In this document: positions 1-6,676 of the stretch, in pieces
Layout: each line of letters starts with the position of its first letter
How positions within the stretch are numbered: the first letter of the stretch is position 1
Assembly (NCBI GenBank): GCA_045540335.1
Contig: JAZQHC010000037.1
Span: 5,607-69,606, forward strand
Source of the DNA: RGIG7213 sp045540335
GTDB taxonomy: Bacteria > Bacillota > Clostridia > Oscillospirales > CAG-272
Direction: 5' to 3'
Length of the DNA: 64,000 nt
The notes under the pieces: model-generated
What the model was told of the DNA's origin: nothing
What the model saw: the letters and a program-made list of their open reading frames with translations, nothing else
Database searches by the model: none
Translations under genes and position numbers: made by a program

Positions 1-392
1 TTTATAATTATAGGGTGCAGTCTTTTTTGCTGTTGAATATATGAATCAAGCATTGCGTATATTGCATCAGCGCAGATGGGCTTATCAAAAAATCTGTATG
101 CGTTTACTTCAAATGCGTTTTTTATAAATGCATCTGGATAGCTTGTTATAAATACGATGCTGCAAAGACTGTTTTTTAAACGCAGCTGCTTTGCTGTTTC
201 CAGCCCGTTGATATCAGGCATTTGAAAATCTAAAAAAACTATATCAAAATTAAGCTTGGAATCAAGAAATGATTTTCCGTTTTCAAATTCGTATATATCC
301 AGTTGAATTCTTCTTTCGGATTTATAGGAGGTAATGTATTCGCGCAGCTCTGTTCTGAAAATTTTTTCATCGTCGCAAATTGCAATTTGCAT
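1..392 (-). CDS. LytTR-type response regulator, receiver domain (3' part outside window)
   Basis: The gene starts at the ATG at 392 behind an AAGGGGG ribosome site and runs off the left edge, so about 130 N-terminal residues are visible. They form a CheY-like receiver: acidic cluster at residues 7-9 (CDDE), the probable phospho-acceptor Asp55 in FLDFQMPDING, Thr83 in ITS and Lys104 in DKP. The MQIAICDDE start and short loops are typical of AgrA/VirR-like regulators, whose LytTR DNA-binding half would lie outside the window; another output domain cannot be excluded. No partner kinase is visible. A perfect-consensus promoter lies just upstream. Confidence 0.8.
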   Translation of the reverse strand, partial: MQIAICDDEKIFRTELREYITSYKSERRIQLDIYEFENGKSFLDSKLNFDIVFLDFQMPDINGLETAKQLRLKNSLCSIVFITSYPDAFIKNAFEVNAYRFFDKPICADAIYAMLDSYIQQQKRLHPIII

Positions 393-431
393 AACGTACC
401 CCCTTATAATTTAGTGTTATAATATGTTTAC

Positions 432-460
432 ATTATACCTTAACAGACAGTTTTTGTCAA
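432..460 (-). promoter_or_regulatory. Sigma-A promoter of the response regulator
   Basis: On the minus strand TTGACA (455-460) and TATAAT (432-437) are separated by exactly 17 bases, a full consensus housekeeping promoter. Transcription would start near 425 and leave a leader of about 30 bases. Confidence 0.8.
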
Positions 461-490
461 TAATTGAATGTATAGAATGAAAAATTATAC

Positions 491-519
491 TTGAAAGTAT
501 AATCAATATATGCTATAAT
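491..519 (+). promoter_or_regulatory. Sigma-A promoter of the small membrane protein
   Basis: TTGAAA (491-496), a 17-base spacer and TATAAT (514-519). The -10 box overlaps an in-frame ATG at 518, so that ATG cannot be the start and the ATG at 554 is used. Confidence 0.75.
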
Positions 520-553
520 GCGTGTAGTAAGTTTTGACTGTGTAGGATCTAAT

Positions 554-1111
554 ATGAATAAAACGACCAAACAAATATTGTTGATAACGGCTTTATACGC
601 CGTTGCCACGTTTATATGTTATAATGTTATAAACTATACCCTCAGCGGTTGGGATCTGCTTGGCGGTATTATAGTGATGCTTTTAACGCTGCCGATATAT
701 TTTCTTCTCGTAACTATACCCATATACGTAAAAATATCAAAAGAAATAAAACAAGCCCCTGCGCTTTTGAACAATAAATTAGAAAAGGTTTTAAACACGC
801 TGTCTATATGGTGCGCTTGTATATCCGCCGTTTGCTTGATACCGTGTTTTATTGCGATAAACTTCCATATAAAAAACGATGTTTTACGCATGCTTTTTTC
901 TGATGCAGCGATCTATACAACGTTTTTTTCATCTATTATCAACATTTCCGTTTTGATAAGCAGAAAATTATCTTATTTGGTGGTTTTTTTTGCACAAAAA
1001 TCAAATAAAAACGTAACTATAAACAGTAAAGGTGTATTTGCTTTCAGAATTTTCGCAACCGTGATCGTGCCGCTGTTACTGCTAATTTACGTTATCGGTG
1101 AAGTGATATAA
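554..1111 (+). CDS. Hypothetical four-helix membrane protein
   Basis: I do not recognise the family. From the ATG at 554 the product is 185 residues with four predicted membrane segments: roughly residues 7-26, 36-58, 84-104 and 160-183, with a weaker hydrophobic stretch at 115-138. Charged loops are short and Lys-rich, and no catalytic motif is visible. The start was chosen because an upstream in-frame ATG (518) lies inside the -10 box, leaving a transcript leader of about 28 bases with TAGGATC as a modest ribosome site. It is monocistronic, convergent with ispF, and closed by a shared terminator. Confidence 0.6.
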   Translation: MNKTTKQILLITALYAVATFICYNVINYTLSGWDLLGGIIVMLLTLPIYFLLVTIPIYVKISKEIKQAPALLNNKLEKVLNTLSIWCACISAVCLIPCFIAINFHIKNDVLRMLFSDAAIYTTFFSSIINISVLISRKLSYLVVFFAQKSNKNVTINSKGVFAFRIFATVIVPLLLLIYVIGEVI

Positions 1112-1144
1112 ACGTTTGCTTTTAAAACAGAATAAAAAAACAAA

Positions 1145-1181
1145 TTGCCCAAGCGCATAACGTGCTTGGGCAAAATTTTTT
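1145..1181. terminator. Bidirectional Rho-independent terminator
   Basis: A perfect 10-base-pair stem (TTGCCCAAGC / GCTTGGGCAA) with a 9-base loop is followed by a T run on the plus strand and preceded by an A run. It can end both the membrane-protein transcript and the leftward vor-ispDF operon. Confidence 0.85.
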
Positions 1182-1189
1182 AGTTGTTT

Positions 1190-1666
1190 TTACACAGATT
1201 CTATAAGGCAGACTGCGTGTGCGGCAATGCCTTCGCCTTTTCCCGTAAATCCAAGGTGCTCTTCCGTCGTTGCTTTAACGTTAATACAGGAAGGAGCAAC
1301 GCCGAGAACAGATGCGATGTTTCTTTTCATCATTGGGATATGCGGCGCAAGCTTAGGCGCTTGGGCGATAACCGTAGCATCAATGTTTACAAGCTTGAAG
1401 GAATGCTTTTTCATCAGCAGGCAAACGTTTTCTAACAGCAGCATGCTGTATATGCCCTTGTATTTGTCGTCTGTATCGGGGAAGTGCTTTCCTATATCAC
1501 CTTGACCCAACGCCCCGATTATGGCGTCGCAAACTGCATGTATAAGCACGTCTGCATCGGAATGCCCATCAAGCCCGAATCCACATTCGATAAATACGCC
1601 GCCGAGAACTAACTTCCTGTCTTTTGCGGTGGCGTGTACGTCATATCCGTGGCCGATTCTGATCAT
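1190..1666 (-). CDS. ispF: 2-C-methyl-D-erythritol 2,4-cyclodiphosphate synthase
   Basis: IspF converts CDP-methylerythritol 2-phosphate to the cyclic diphosphate in the non-mevalonate isoprenoid pathway. The 158-residue protein has the usual family length. It starts with RIGHGYDVH, which supplies the metal-binding Asp-X-His, carries DGHSDADVLIHAVCDA (residues 34-49) and the GDIGKHFPDTD loop, and has the C-terminal KATTEEHLGFTG motif. It begins 13 bases after ispD ends, so the two consecutive pathway enzymes are co-transcribed. The operon ends at the hairpin just downstream. Confidence 0.95.
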   Translation of the reverse strand: MIRIGHGYDVHATAKDRKLVLGGVFIECGFGLDGHSDADVLIHAVCDAIIGALGQGDIGKHFPDTDDKYKGIYSMLLLENVCLLMKKHSFKLVNIDATVIAQAPKLAPHIPMMKRNIASVLGVAPSCINVKATTEEHLGFTGKGEGIAAHAVCLIESV

Positions 1667-1679
1667 GATATGCCCTGCC

Positions 1680-2441
1680 TTACTTCGTTTCTTTTCTGTG
1701 TTTTAAAATACCTTCTGCAATGCGGATATCCTCGGGCGTGGTTATTTTTATATTTTCATGCCCTGTATCGCACAGAAATACTTTAAATCCGATACGCGTT
1801 ACAAGCGAATTATCGTCTGTCGCATCGAACCCTTCTTCTTTCGCGGAAAATGCCGCCGCGCGGTATATATCCGTTCTGAATATTTGCGGTGTTTGTGCAT
1901 GGCGAACAACGTTTCTGTCTATGGATTCATCTGCTATAAATCCACCCTTGTCGCAGATTTTTATCGTGTCCTTGGCACAGCAGCAGGCGGTTGCCCCGCC
2001 GAAGCGATATGCCGCCTTGCACACCTCGCTTATCATTTCGGGGGTTACAAGGCAACGCGCCCCGTCGTGTATGCTTACAAATTCGCTTTGCTTGTCAACC
2101 ACGGAAAGACCGTTTAAAACGGATTGTTGGCGCGTTTGTCCGCCCGAAATAACGTGTGTTATTTTTTTGAATTTATATTTTTTGATGATCTCGCCGATTT
2201 CGGCAAATTCATCCTTTCGGCAAACGAGAATTATTTCGTTTATGTGCGGGCACTTTTCAAATTGGCGCACTGTGCGCGCAATTATGGGCATCTGGCATAT
2301 CTCCATCAACTGCTTCGTTTTATCAGAGTTCATGCGTTTGCCCGTGCCTGCGGCAACGATTATTGCGCTGTTAAAATAACTGTCTTTTTCTTTGCCGAAA
2401 AGCTTTGTTAATATGCCCGTTTTTTTGCCTGACTTACTCAT
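1680..2441 (-). CDS. ispD: 2-C-methyl-D-erythritol 4-phosphate cytidylyltransferase
   Basis: IspD transfers CMP from CTP to methylerythritol 4-phosphate. The nucleotide-binding N-terminal signature AAGTGKRMNSDKTKQ is at about residues 31-45; VSIHDGARCLV (metal and CTP site) and CAKDTIK follow, then TPQIFRTD and a DD pair near the C terminus. A 24-residue Lys-rich tail precedes the catalytic fold, making it 253 residues against about 230 usual. The start ATG overlaps the stop of the upstream oxidoreductase gamma gene by four bases, so translation is probably coupled. The isoprenoid genes thus form the 3' end of a redox operon. Confidence 0.92.
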   Translation of the reverse strand: MSKSGKKTGILTKLFGKEKDSYFNSAIIVAAGTGKRMNSDKTKQLMEICQMPIIARTVRQFEKCPHINEIILVCRKDEFAEIGEIIKKYKFKKITHVISGGQTRQQSVLNGLSVVDKQSEFVSIHDGARCLVTPEMISEVCKAAYRFGGATACCCAKDTIKICDKGGFIADESIDRNVVRHAQTPQIFRTDIYRAAAFSAKEEGFDATDDNSLVTRIGFKVFLCDTGHENIKITTPEDIRIAEGILKHRKETK

Positions 2442-2974
2442 TCAGCGTAGTTGTAGCCTGCAAGAAGGGCTTTTTGGTTAAGCTCTCTTAACTCTGCTTT
2501 AGAATCGGGAACGGAAGCGGCAAGCTTTTCGGAAAAATATTCAAAATCGAATATTTTCGTTTTAGCTATAACGTAGCCAAGCATGATAACGTTTGCAAGC
2601 TTGGGTGCGTTCATTTCGTTTGCCATTTCGGTTGCGGGGATTCTGTATGCGGATATATCCGTTCTTTCTGATTTTTTTGATATAAGCGTGCTGTCAGAGA
2701 AAACCGCACCGCCTGCAACTACCTTGGGTTCAAACTTATCAAACGAAGGTGCGTTGAAGGCAATAAGAATATCGGGCGTATTTACCAGCGGCGAGCCTAT
2801 CTCCTCGTCGGATACGATAACGCTGCAGTTGCACGTACCGCCCCTTTGTTCCGGCCCGTAGGAGGGAAGCCAGGTTACGCATTTTCCCAACTGCATACCT
2901 GTTTTAGCGCATTGTTTGCCTGAGAACAAAATTCCTTGGCCGCCGAATCCGGCGAATAAAATTCTGTTTGTCAT
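2438..2974 (-). CDS. 2-oxoacid:ferredoxin oxidoreductase, gamma subunit
   Basis: This is the small catalytic-fold subunit of a multi-subunit CoA-acylating 2-oxoacid oxidoreductase. The 178-residue product opens with the glycine-rich FAGFGGQGILFSGK, typical of PorG/KorC/VorC proteins, followed by YGPEQRGGTC and APSFDKF. The start at 2974 was preferred over an in-frame upstream one because AGGAGG sits seven bases before it. It follows the beta gene by 13 bases and overlaps ispD. The gamma subunit alone does not show the substrate. Confidence 0.9.
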   Translation of the reverse strand: MTNRILFAGFGGQGILFSGKQCAKTGMQLGKCVTWLPSYGPEQRGGTCNCSVIVSDEEIGSPLVNTPDILIAFNAPSFDKFEPKVVAGGAVFSDSTLISKKSERTDISAYRIPATEMANEMNAPKLANVIMLGYVIAKTKIFDFEYFSEKLAASVPDSKAELRELNQKALLAGYNYAE

Positions 2975-2987
2975 AATAATCCTCCTA

Positions 2988-3731
2988 TCAATAGCCCGTG
3001 GTGTCTTTATATACACCGAGGGGATATATGGGTTTCATTTTTTCTTCAACAAACTTCAACGCTTCAACCGGTGAAAGACCCCAGTTGGTGGGGCAAGTTG
3101 AAAGAACTTCTACAATGGAAAGGCCTTTTTTATCTATCTGCGCTTGGAACGCCTTTTTAATAGCCTTTTTAGTAGCCCTTACACCCTTAACATCGTTTAC
3201 CGCAACGCGTTCGGCATATGCAACGCCGTCAAGCGTGGACATCAATTCGCAAACGTGAACGGGGTGGCCCTGAATGTTTTTGTCACGGCCGTAGGGTGAA
3301 GTTGTAGTTACCTGGCCAAGCATCGTCGTAGGTGCCATTTGGCCGCCTGTCATACCGTAGTTTGTGTTATTTATAAAGATGATAGTTATGTTTTCGCCTC
3401 TTGCACCGACGTGAACCGTTTCAGCAGTACCGATAGCGGCAAGGTCGCCGTCGCCCTGGTATGTGAAAACAACGTTGTCGGGGTGCGTGCGCTTTACACC
3501 CGTAGCAACTGCGGGTGCACGGCCGTGTGCCGCTTCTATCATGTCACATTCGAAATAATTATATGCAAATACCGCACATCCTACAGGGGCAACGCCTACT
3601 GTTTTGCCTTCTATACCAAGCTCGTCAAGCACTTCGGCAACAAGCCTGTGAACGATACCGTGCGTACAGCCGGGGCAGTAGTGCATGGGTACGTCGGACA
3701 TTGCGTTAGGTTTTTTGAATACTACCGACAT
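2988..3731 (-). CDS. 2-oxoacid:ferredoxin oxidoreductase, beta (thiamine diphosphate) subunit
   Basis: The beta subunit binds thiamine diphosphate and a cluster. Visible are the Cys pair in HYCPGCTHG (residues 17-25), the motif beginning QGDGDLAAIG and ending IFINNTNYGMTGGQ (diphosphate and Mg binding), and MAPTTMLGQVT. Length is 247 residues, normal for the split-subunit 2-oxoglutarate / 3-methyl-2-oxobutanoate type. Its ATG overlaps the alpha stop by one base. Clostridial relatives are commonly named VorA or KorB; residues cannot decide between branched-chain 2-oxo acids and 2-oxoglutarate. Confidence 0.92.
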   Translation of the reverse strand: MSVVFKKPNAMSDVPMHYCPGCTHGIVHRLVAEVLDELGIEGKTVGVAPVGCAVFAYNYFECDMIEAAHGRAPAVATGVKRTHPDNVVFTYQGDGDLAAIGTAETVHVGARGENITIIFINNTNYGMTGGQMAPTTMLGQVTTTSPYGRDKNIQGHPVHVCELMSTLDGVAYAERVAVNDVKGVRATKKAIKKAFQAQIDKKGLSIVEVLSTCPTNWGLSPVEALKFVEEKMKPIYPLGVYKDTTGY

Positions 3732-4789
3732 TATTTATTACCTCCCATTTCTTCGATCTTTGCAAGAACGTCTTCAACGGTCATCATAGAACCGCCCGTT
3801 CTGCCCAAAAATTCTACGGGCTTGGAGCATTCGATAGCCAGCTTAACGTCTGTTATCATCTGGCCCATATTAAGCTCTACCGTAAGGAATTTGCTTGCCG
3901 TTTTTGAAAGTGCAAGCAACTCTTTTTCAGGGAACGGCGAAAGGGTGATGGGGCGCAAAAGGCCAACCTTTATACCCTTTGCCCTTGCTGCTGTAACTGC
4001 ACTTTTGCAGATACGGGAAGTAATACCGTATGCAACGATAACGATATCAGCATCTTCAGTCATAAACTGCTCGCATCTTACTTCGTTTTCGTCTATCTTC
4101 TTGTATTTTTCGTATCTTGCCAAAACGGAATTTTCAAGCTCTTCGGGGTTAAGGAAAAGAGAAGTGATTATATTCTTTTTACGTTTGCCCTGGTGGCCGC
4201 ACGCTGCCCAATCCTTTTCGGGAATTTCGCGTTTTTTGATAACGTCGAAATCAACAGGCTCCATCATTTGGCCCAACGCACCGTCTGCCAGAATAAGAAC
4301 GGGCACGCGGTACATATCTGCAATATCAAACGCTTCACAGGTAAGCTCTGCCATTTCCTGAACGGAAGAGGGTGCAAGCACGAAAAGGTGCATATCACCG
4401 TGGCCGAGCGCTTTCGTTGCCTGATAGTAATCTGCCTGCGAGGGCTGAATGCCGCCAAGACCGGGGCCGCCCCTTTGTACGTTAAGAATAACGCAGGGCA
4501 GATCGCAACCTACTATGTAGCTTATGCCTTCGCTTTTAAGGCTGATACCGGGCGAAGATGATGACGTCATGCAACGCGTACCGGAAGAAGCCGCACCGTA
4601 AATCATGTTGATTGCCGCAACTTCAGATTCTGCCTGCAAGCAAAGACCGCCAACCTTCGGCATTCTTTTTGCCATGTATTCGGCAATTTCAGTCTGGGGG
4701 GTTATAGGATAACCGAAGTAATGCAGACATCCCGCTTTGATAGCAGCCTCTGCAATGGCTTCGTTGCCTTTCATAAGTACCTTTGCCAT
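3731..4789 (-). CDS. vorB: 2-oxoacid:ferredoxin oxidoreductase, alpha subunit (VorB-like)
   Basis: The alpha subunit carries domains I and II of pyruvate-ferredoxin-oxidoreductase-like enzymes. Visible motifs are KGNEAIAEAAIKAGC at the N terminus, YPITPQTEIAEYMA, the SGTRCMTSSSSPGISLK loop (residues about 69-85), NVQRGGPGLGG, and a C-terminal transketolase-C-like domain starting at VIVAYGITSR. The 352-residue length matches proteins usually called 3-methyl-2-oxobutanoate dehydrogenase subunit VorB. The reaction is reversible: 2-oxo acid + CoA + oxidised ferredoxin to acyl-CoA + CO2 + reduced ferredoxin, so the enzyme could run in the biosynthetic direction. The branched-chain assignment rests on resemblance, not on visible substrate-pocket residues. 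Confidence 0.85.
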   Translation of the reverse strand: MAKVLMKGNEAIAEAAIKAGCLHYFGYPITPQTEIAEYMAKRMPKVGGLCLQAESEVAAINMIYGAASSGTRCMTSSSSPGISLKSEGISYIVGCDLPCVILNVQRGGPGLGGIQPSQADYYQATKALGHGDMHLFVLAPSSVQEMAELTCEAFDIADMYRVPVLILADGALGQMMEPVDFDVIKKREIPEKDWAACGHQGKRKKNIITSLFLNPEELENSVLARYEKYKKIDENEVRCEQFMTEDADIVIVAYGITSRICKSAVTAARAKGIKVGLLRPITLSPFPEKELLALSKTASKFLTVELNMGQMITDVKLAIECSKPVEFLGRTGGSMMTVEDVLAKIEEMGGNK

Positions 4790-4791
4790 AT

Positions 4792-5022
4792 TTATGCCTC
4801 CTGTTCCTTTTCAATATCTTTTTCAACCGTTATAACGGCGTCGGGGCACATAGTCGCGCACATAGCGCATGCAATACAAGCACCCATATCCGTAACTTGT
4901 GCGGGGTGATAACCCTTTGCGTTAAGTACGGAGGTATCAAGCGATACGATTTTTTTGGGGCAGGCTACAACACAAAGCCCGCACCCCTTGCACCTTTCGG
5001 TGTTGAAGGTTACTCTGTTCAT
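4792..5022 (-). CDS. 2x[4Fe-4S] ferredoxin, delta subunit of the oxidoreductase
   Basis: This 76-residue protein has two complete cluster motifs: CKGCGLCVVACP (residues 11-22) and CIACAMCATMCP (residues 49-60). It is the electron-transfer delta subunit and sits two bases upstream of the alpha gene, in the classical delta-alpha-beta-gamma order. An acidic tail follows the second motif. It would pass electrons between the thiamine diphosphate centre and soluble ferredoxin. Confidence 0.92.
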   Translation of the reverse strand: MNRVTFNTERCKGCGLCVVACPKKIVSLDTSVLNAKGYHPAQVTDMGACIACAMCATMCPDAVITVEKDIEKEQEA

Positions 5023-5030
5023 AATTCCTC

Positions 5031-5690
5031 CTAAAATAACTTTTTTGTTATATTCTGCATTGTAAACACCTCTGTATTACAAACGGGCATCTCTCCCATT
5101 ACCGAGGTGAATTTTATATTCAAGCCCGAAAGGCGAGAAAATTCTTCAGCGTAAGAAAAAGAATTTTCAATATCTTCCTTTTGGGTGAATTGACCTAAAT
5201 TGGAATTGTTTATACAACAAGTGCATTTTAAACGGCTTCTTGCTTCAATCTCTTTCAATATTTTCATTGCGCCGTCGGGCGTTTCGGTTATAGGGCGGTA
5301 CATATTGAAAACGTATGCCATTTCGTACCCGAAAGAGGTTATTTCTTTGTTAAAAAAGCCGAGTGCCGCCGCACCTAAGCTGTCGCCCCCTACGTCGAAT
5401 ATACAAACACCGCCGTTTTTAAGGTGCGGAAATACCGAATATACCTCTGCCGGGATAGATGGAATATCAACGTTTGTATTAGCAAATACAGGGGCGATCA
5501 CGTTTATATTTTTTTCTTTCATAAGGCTTTCTGCATCTTTTGTGCGGAAATATGGGTTTACGGTATCAAGATCAACGATCGTAACGTTTTCGCCTGCTTC
5601 GGCGTATTTAGTTGCAATATTTACAGAAATATTAGTTTTACCGCTTCCGAAATGGCCGGTAACGATAATAAGCTTTGAAGAAAAAAACAT
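5031..5690 (-). CDS. ParA/MinD-like P-loop ATPase at the head of the oxidoreductase operon
   Basis: The 219-residue protein has the Walker A motif GHFGSGKTN (residues about 12-20) and the switch motif VDLDTVNPYFRT typical of SIMIBI-class ATPases, and FDVGGDSLGA near residue 100. It lacks the second invariant Lys of a standard ParA motif (KGGxGKT). I recall such proteins next to ferredoxin and 2-oxoacid oxidoreductase genes in Clostridia, where their role is not established. A chaperone or metal-cluster assembly role is possible by analogy with Mrp/NifH relatives, but the sequence does not prove it. It lies nine bases upstream of the ferredoxin and has its own promoter. Confidence 0.7.
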   Translation of the reverse strand: MFFSSKLIIVTGHFGSGKTNISVNIATKYAEAGENVTIVDLDTVNPYFRTKDAESLMKEKNINVIAPVFANTNVDIPSIPAEVYSVFPHLKNGGVCIFDVGGDSLGAAALGFFNKEITSFGYEMAYVFNMYRPITETPDGAMKILKEIEARSRLKCTCCINNSNLGQFTQKEDIENSFSYAEEFSRLSGLNIKFTSVMGEMPVCNTEVFTMQNITKKLF

Positions 5691-5724
5691 ATAAACCTAC
5701 CGCAAACTTGTATAATTAATCAAC

Positions 5725-5753
5725 ATTATACCACATATACCAACATATTTTAA
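5725..5753 (-). promoter_or_regulatory. Probable promoter of the vor-ispDF operon
   Basis: Minus-strand TTAAAA (5748-5753), a 17-base spacer and a perfect TATAAT (5725-5730). The -35 box is weak (4 of 6). Transcription would start near 5718. Confidence 0.55.
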
Positions 5754-5897
5754 TATAATAAATAATTATCGTAAATGAATTTTTTGTAAACTTTATGTCC
5801 GACGTGATACAGTACATTTTTGCGTATTAAAAAAACTGCGTATAAAAAAAGCCATTGATGCAAAGAATCATAACAAACAAATAAAAGGAGAGAAAAT

Positions 5898-6566
5898 ATG
5901 TTTAAACACGAAAAAATGCTTTTCCACCCTGTGGAGGTAGAAAGACCGAATCCGCAGTACGCAGCCCTTTTGCACGAACAGCTCGGCGGGGCAAACGGGG
6001 AATTAAAGGCGGCGATGCAGTATATGTCGCAAAGCTTCAGAATAAAAGACCCCGAAATAAAAGATCTTTTTTTGGATATCGCCGCAGAAGAGCTTGGCCA
6101 CATGGAAATGGTGGCGCAAACGATAAATCTTTTAAACGGGCATGAGGTTGATGCTTCAAGCGTTCCTGCAGGAGAAATACAAACGCACGTTATTCTCGGC
6201 TTGAATCCGGGCTTGATAAATGCTTCCGGCTATTCGTGGACGGGTGACTACGTTTCAGTAACGGGCGATCTTTGCGCCGACCTGCTTTCAAATATCGCCT
6301 CCGAACAGAGGGCAAAGGTGGTATATGAATATCTTTACAGGCAAATAAACGACAAAAAGGTGCGCGAAACGATAGATTTTCTTTTAAACAGAGAGGAAGC
6401 GCACAACGCTATGTTCCGCGAAGCCTTCAATAAGGTTCAGCACAGCGGTTCAAACAGAGATTTCGGAACGACTAAGGCGGCGAAGATGTATTTCAGTATG
6501 TCAGAACCGTCGCCCGAAAACAGCCGATTTACAAACGTAGGCGGCAACCCTGTATCATTTAATTGA
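5898..6566 (+). CDS. cotJC: CotJC-like manganese catalase / spore coat protein
   Basis: A ferritin-like four-helix protein of the manganese catalase family. Likely metal ligands are the Glu in GELKAAMQYM (about residue 35), EELGHMEM (about 67-74) and NREEAHNAMF (about 170-179), the E...ExxH / E...ExxH pattern of a dinuclear site. Length is 222 residues; CotJC of spore formers is slightly shorter. AAAAGGAGAG precedes the ATG. In bacilli CotJC belongs to the mother-cell cotJABC operon, but cotJA and cotJB are absent here and I see no convincing sporulation-sigma promoter upstream. Function may be peroxide removal in the spore coat or in cells; the fold assignment is firm. Confidence 0.85.
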   Translation: MFKHEKMLFHPVEVERPNPQYAALLHEQLGGANGELKAAMQYMSQSFRIKDPEIKDLFLDIAAEELGHMEMVAQTINLLNGHEVDASSVPAGEIQTHVILGLNPGLINASGYSWTGDYVSVTGDLCADLLSNIASEQRAKVVYEYLYRQINDKKVRETIDFLLNREEAHNAMFREAFNKVQHSGSNRDFGTTKAAKMYFSMSEPSPENSRFTNVGGNPVSFN

Positions 6567-6582
6567 TCGTTGCGAAAAATGC

Positions 6583-6611
6583 TTGACTATAACTTGAAAA
6601 GATAGTATAAT
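6583..6611 (+). promoter_or_regulatory. Sigma-A promoter of the 5'-nucleotidase gene
   Basis: TTGACT (6583-6588), a 17-base spacer and TATAAT (6606-6611). Transcription is expected near 6618, inside the hairpin described next. Confidence 0.8.
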
Positions 6612-6612
6612 C

Positions 6613-6644
6613 AGATCTGTAAGCGGTACAACGCTTGCAGATCT
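6613..6644 (+). other. 12-bp hairpin between promoter and 5'-nucleotidase gene
   Basis: The arms at 6613-6624 and 6633-6644 pair over 12 positions with one G-U wobble, followed by CTTTTGTGTT. It starts about where transcription should begin. It may be the terminator of the CotJC gene overlapping the next promoter, or a 5' stem that protects the mRNA. The T-rich stretch is poor for a terminator. Confidence 0.5.
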
Positions 6645-6676
6645 TTTGTGTTAAGTGTTTAAAAGAGAGGAAGTAT

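Noticed and set aside
518..553. Upstream ATG for the small membrane protein
   Set aside because: The ATG lies in the promoter -10 box, so it is not transcribed in full.
1720..2379. 219-codon plus-strand frame
   Set aside because: Antisense to ispD, whose motifs are complete.
3339..4361. 340-codon plus-strand frame opposite vorB/beta genes
   Set aside because: It is antisense to two well-supported subunit genes and resembles no protein; shadow frame.
5760..5897. Mother-cell sigma-E or sigma-K promoter before the CotJC-like gene
   Set aside because: CATA-like -10 candidates exist but none has a matching -35 at correct spacing.
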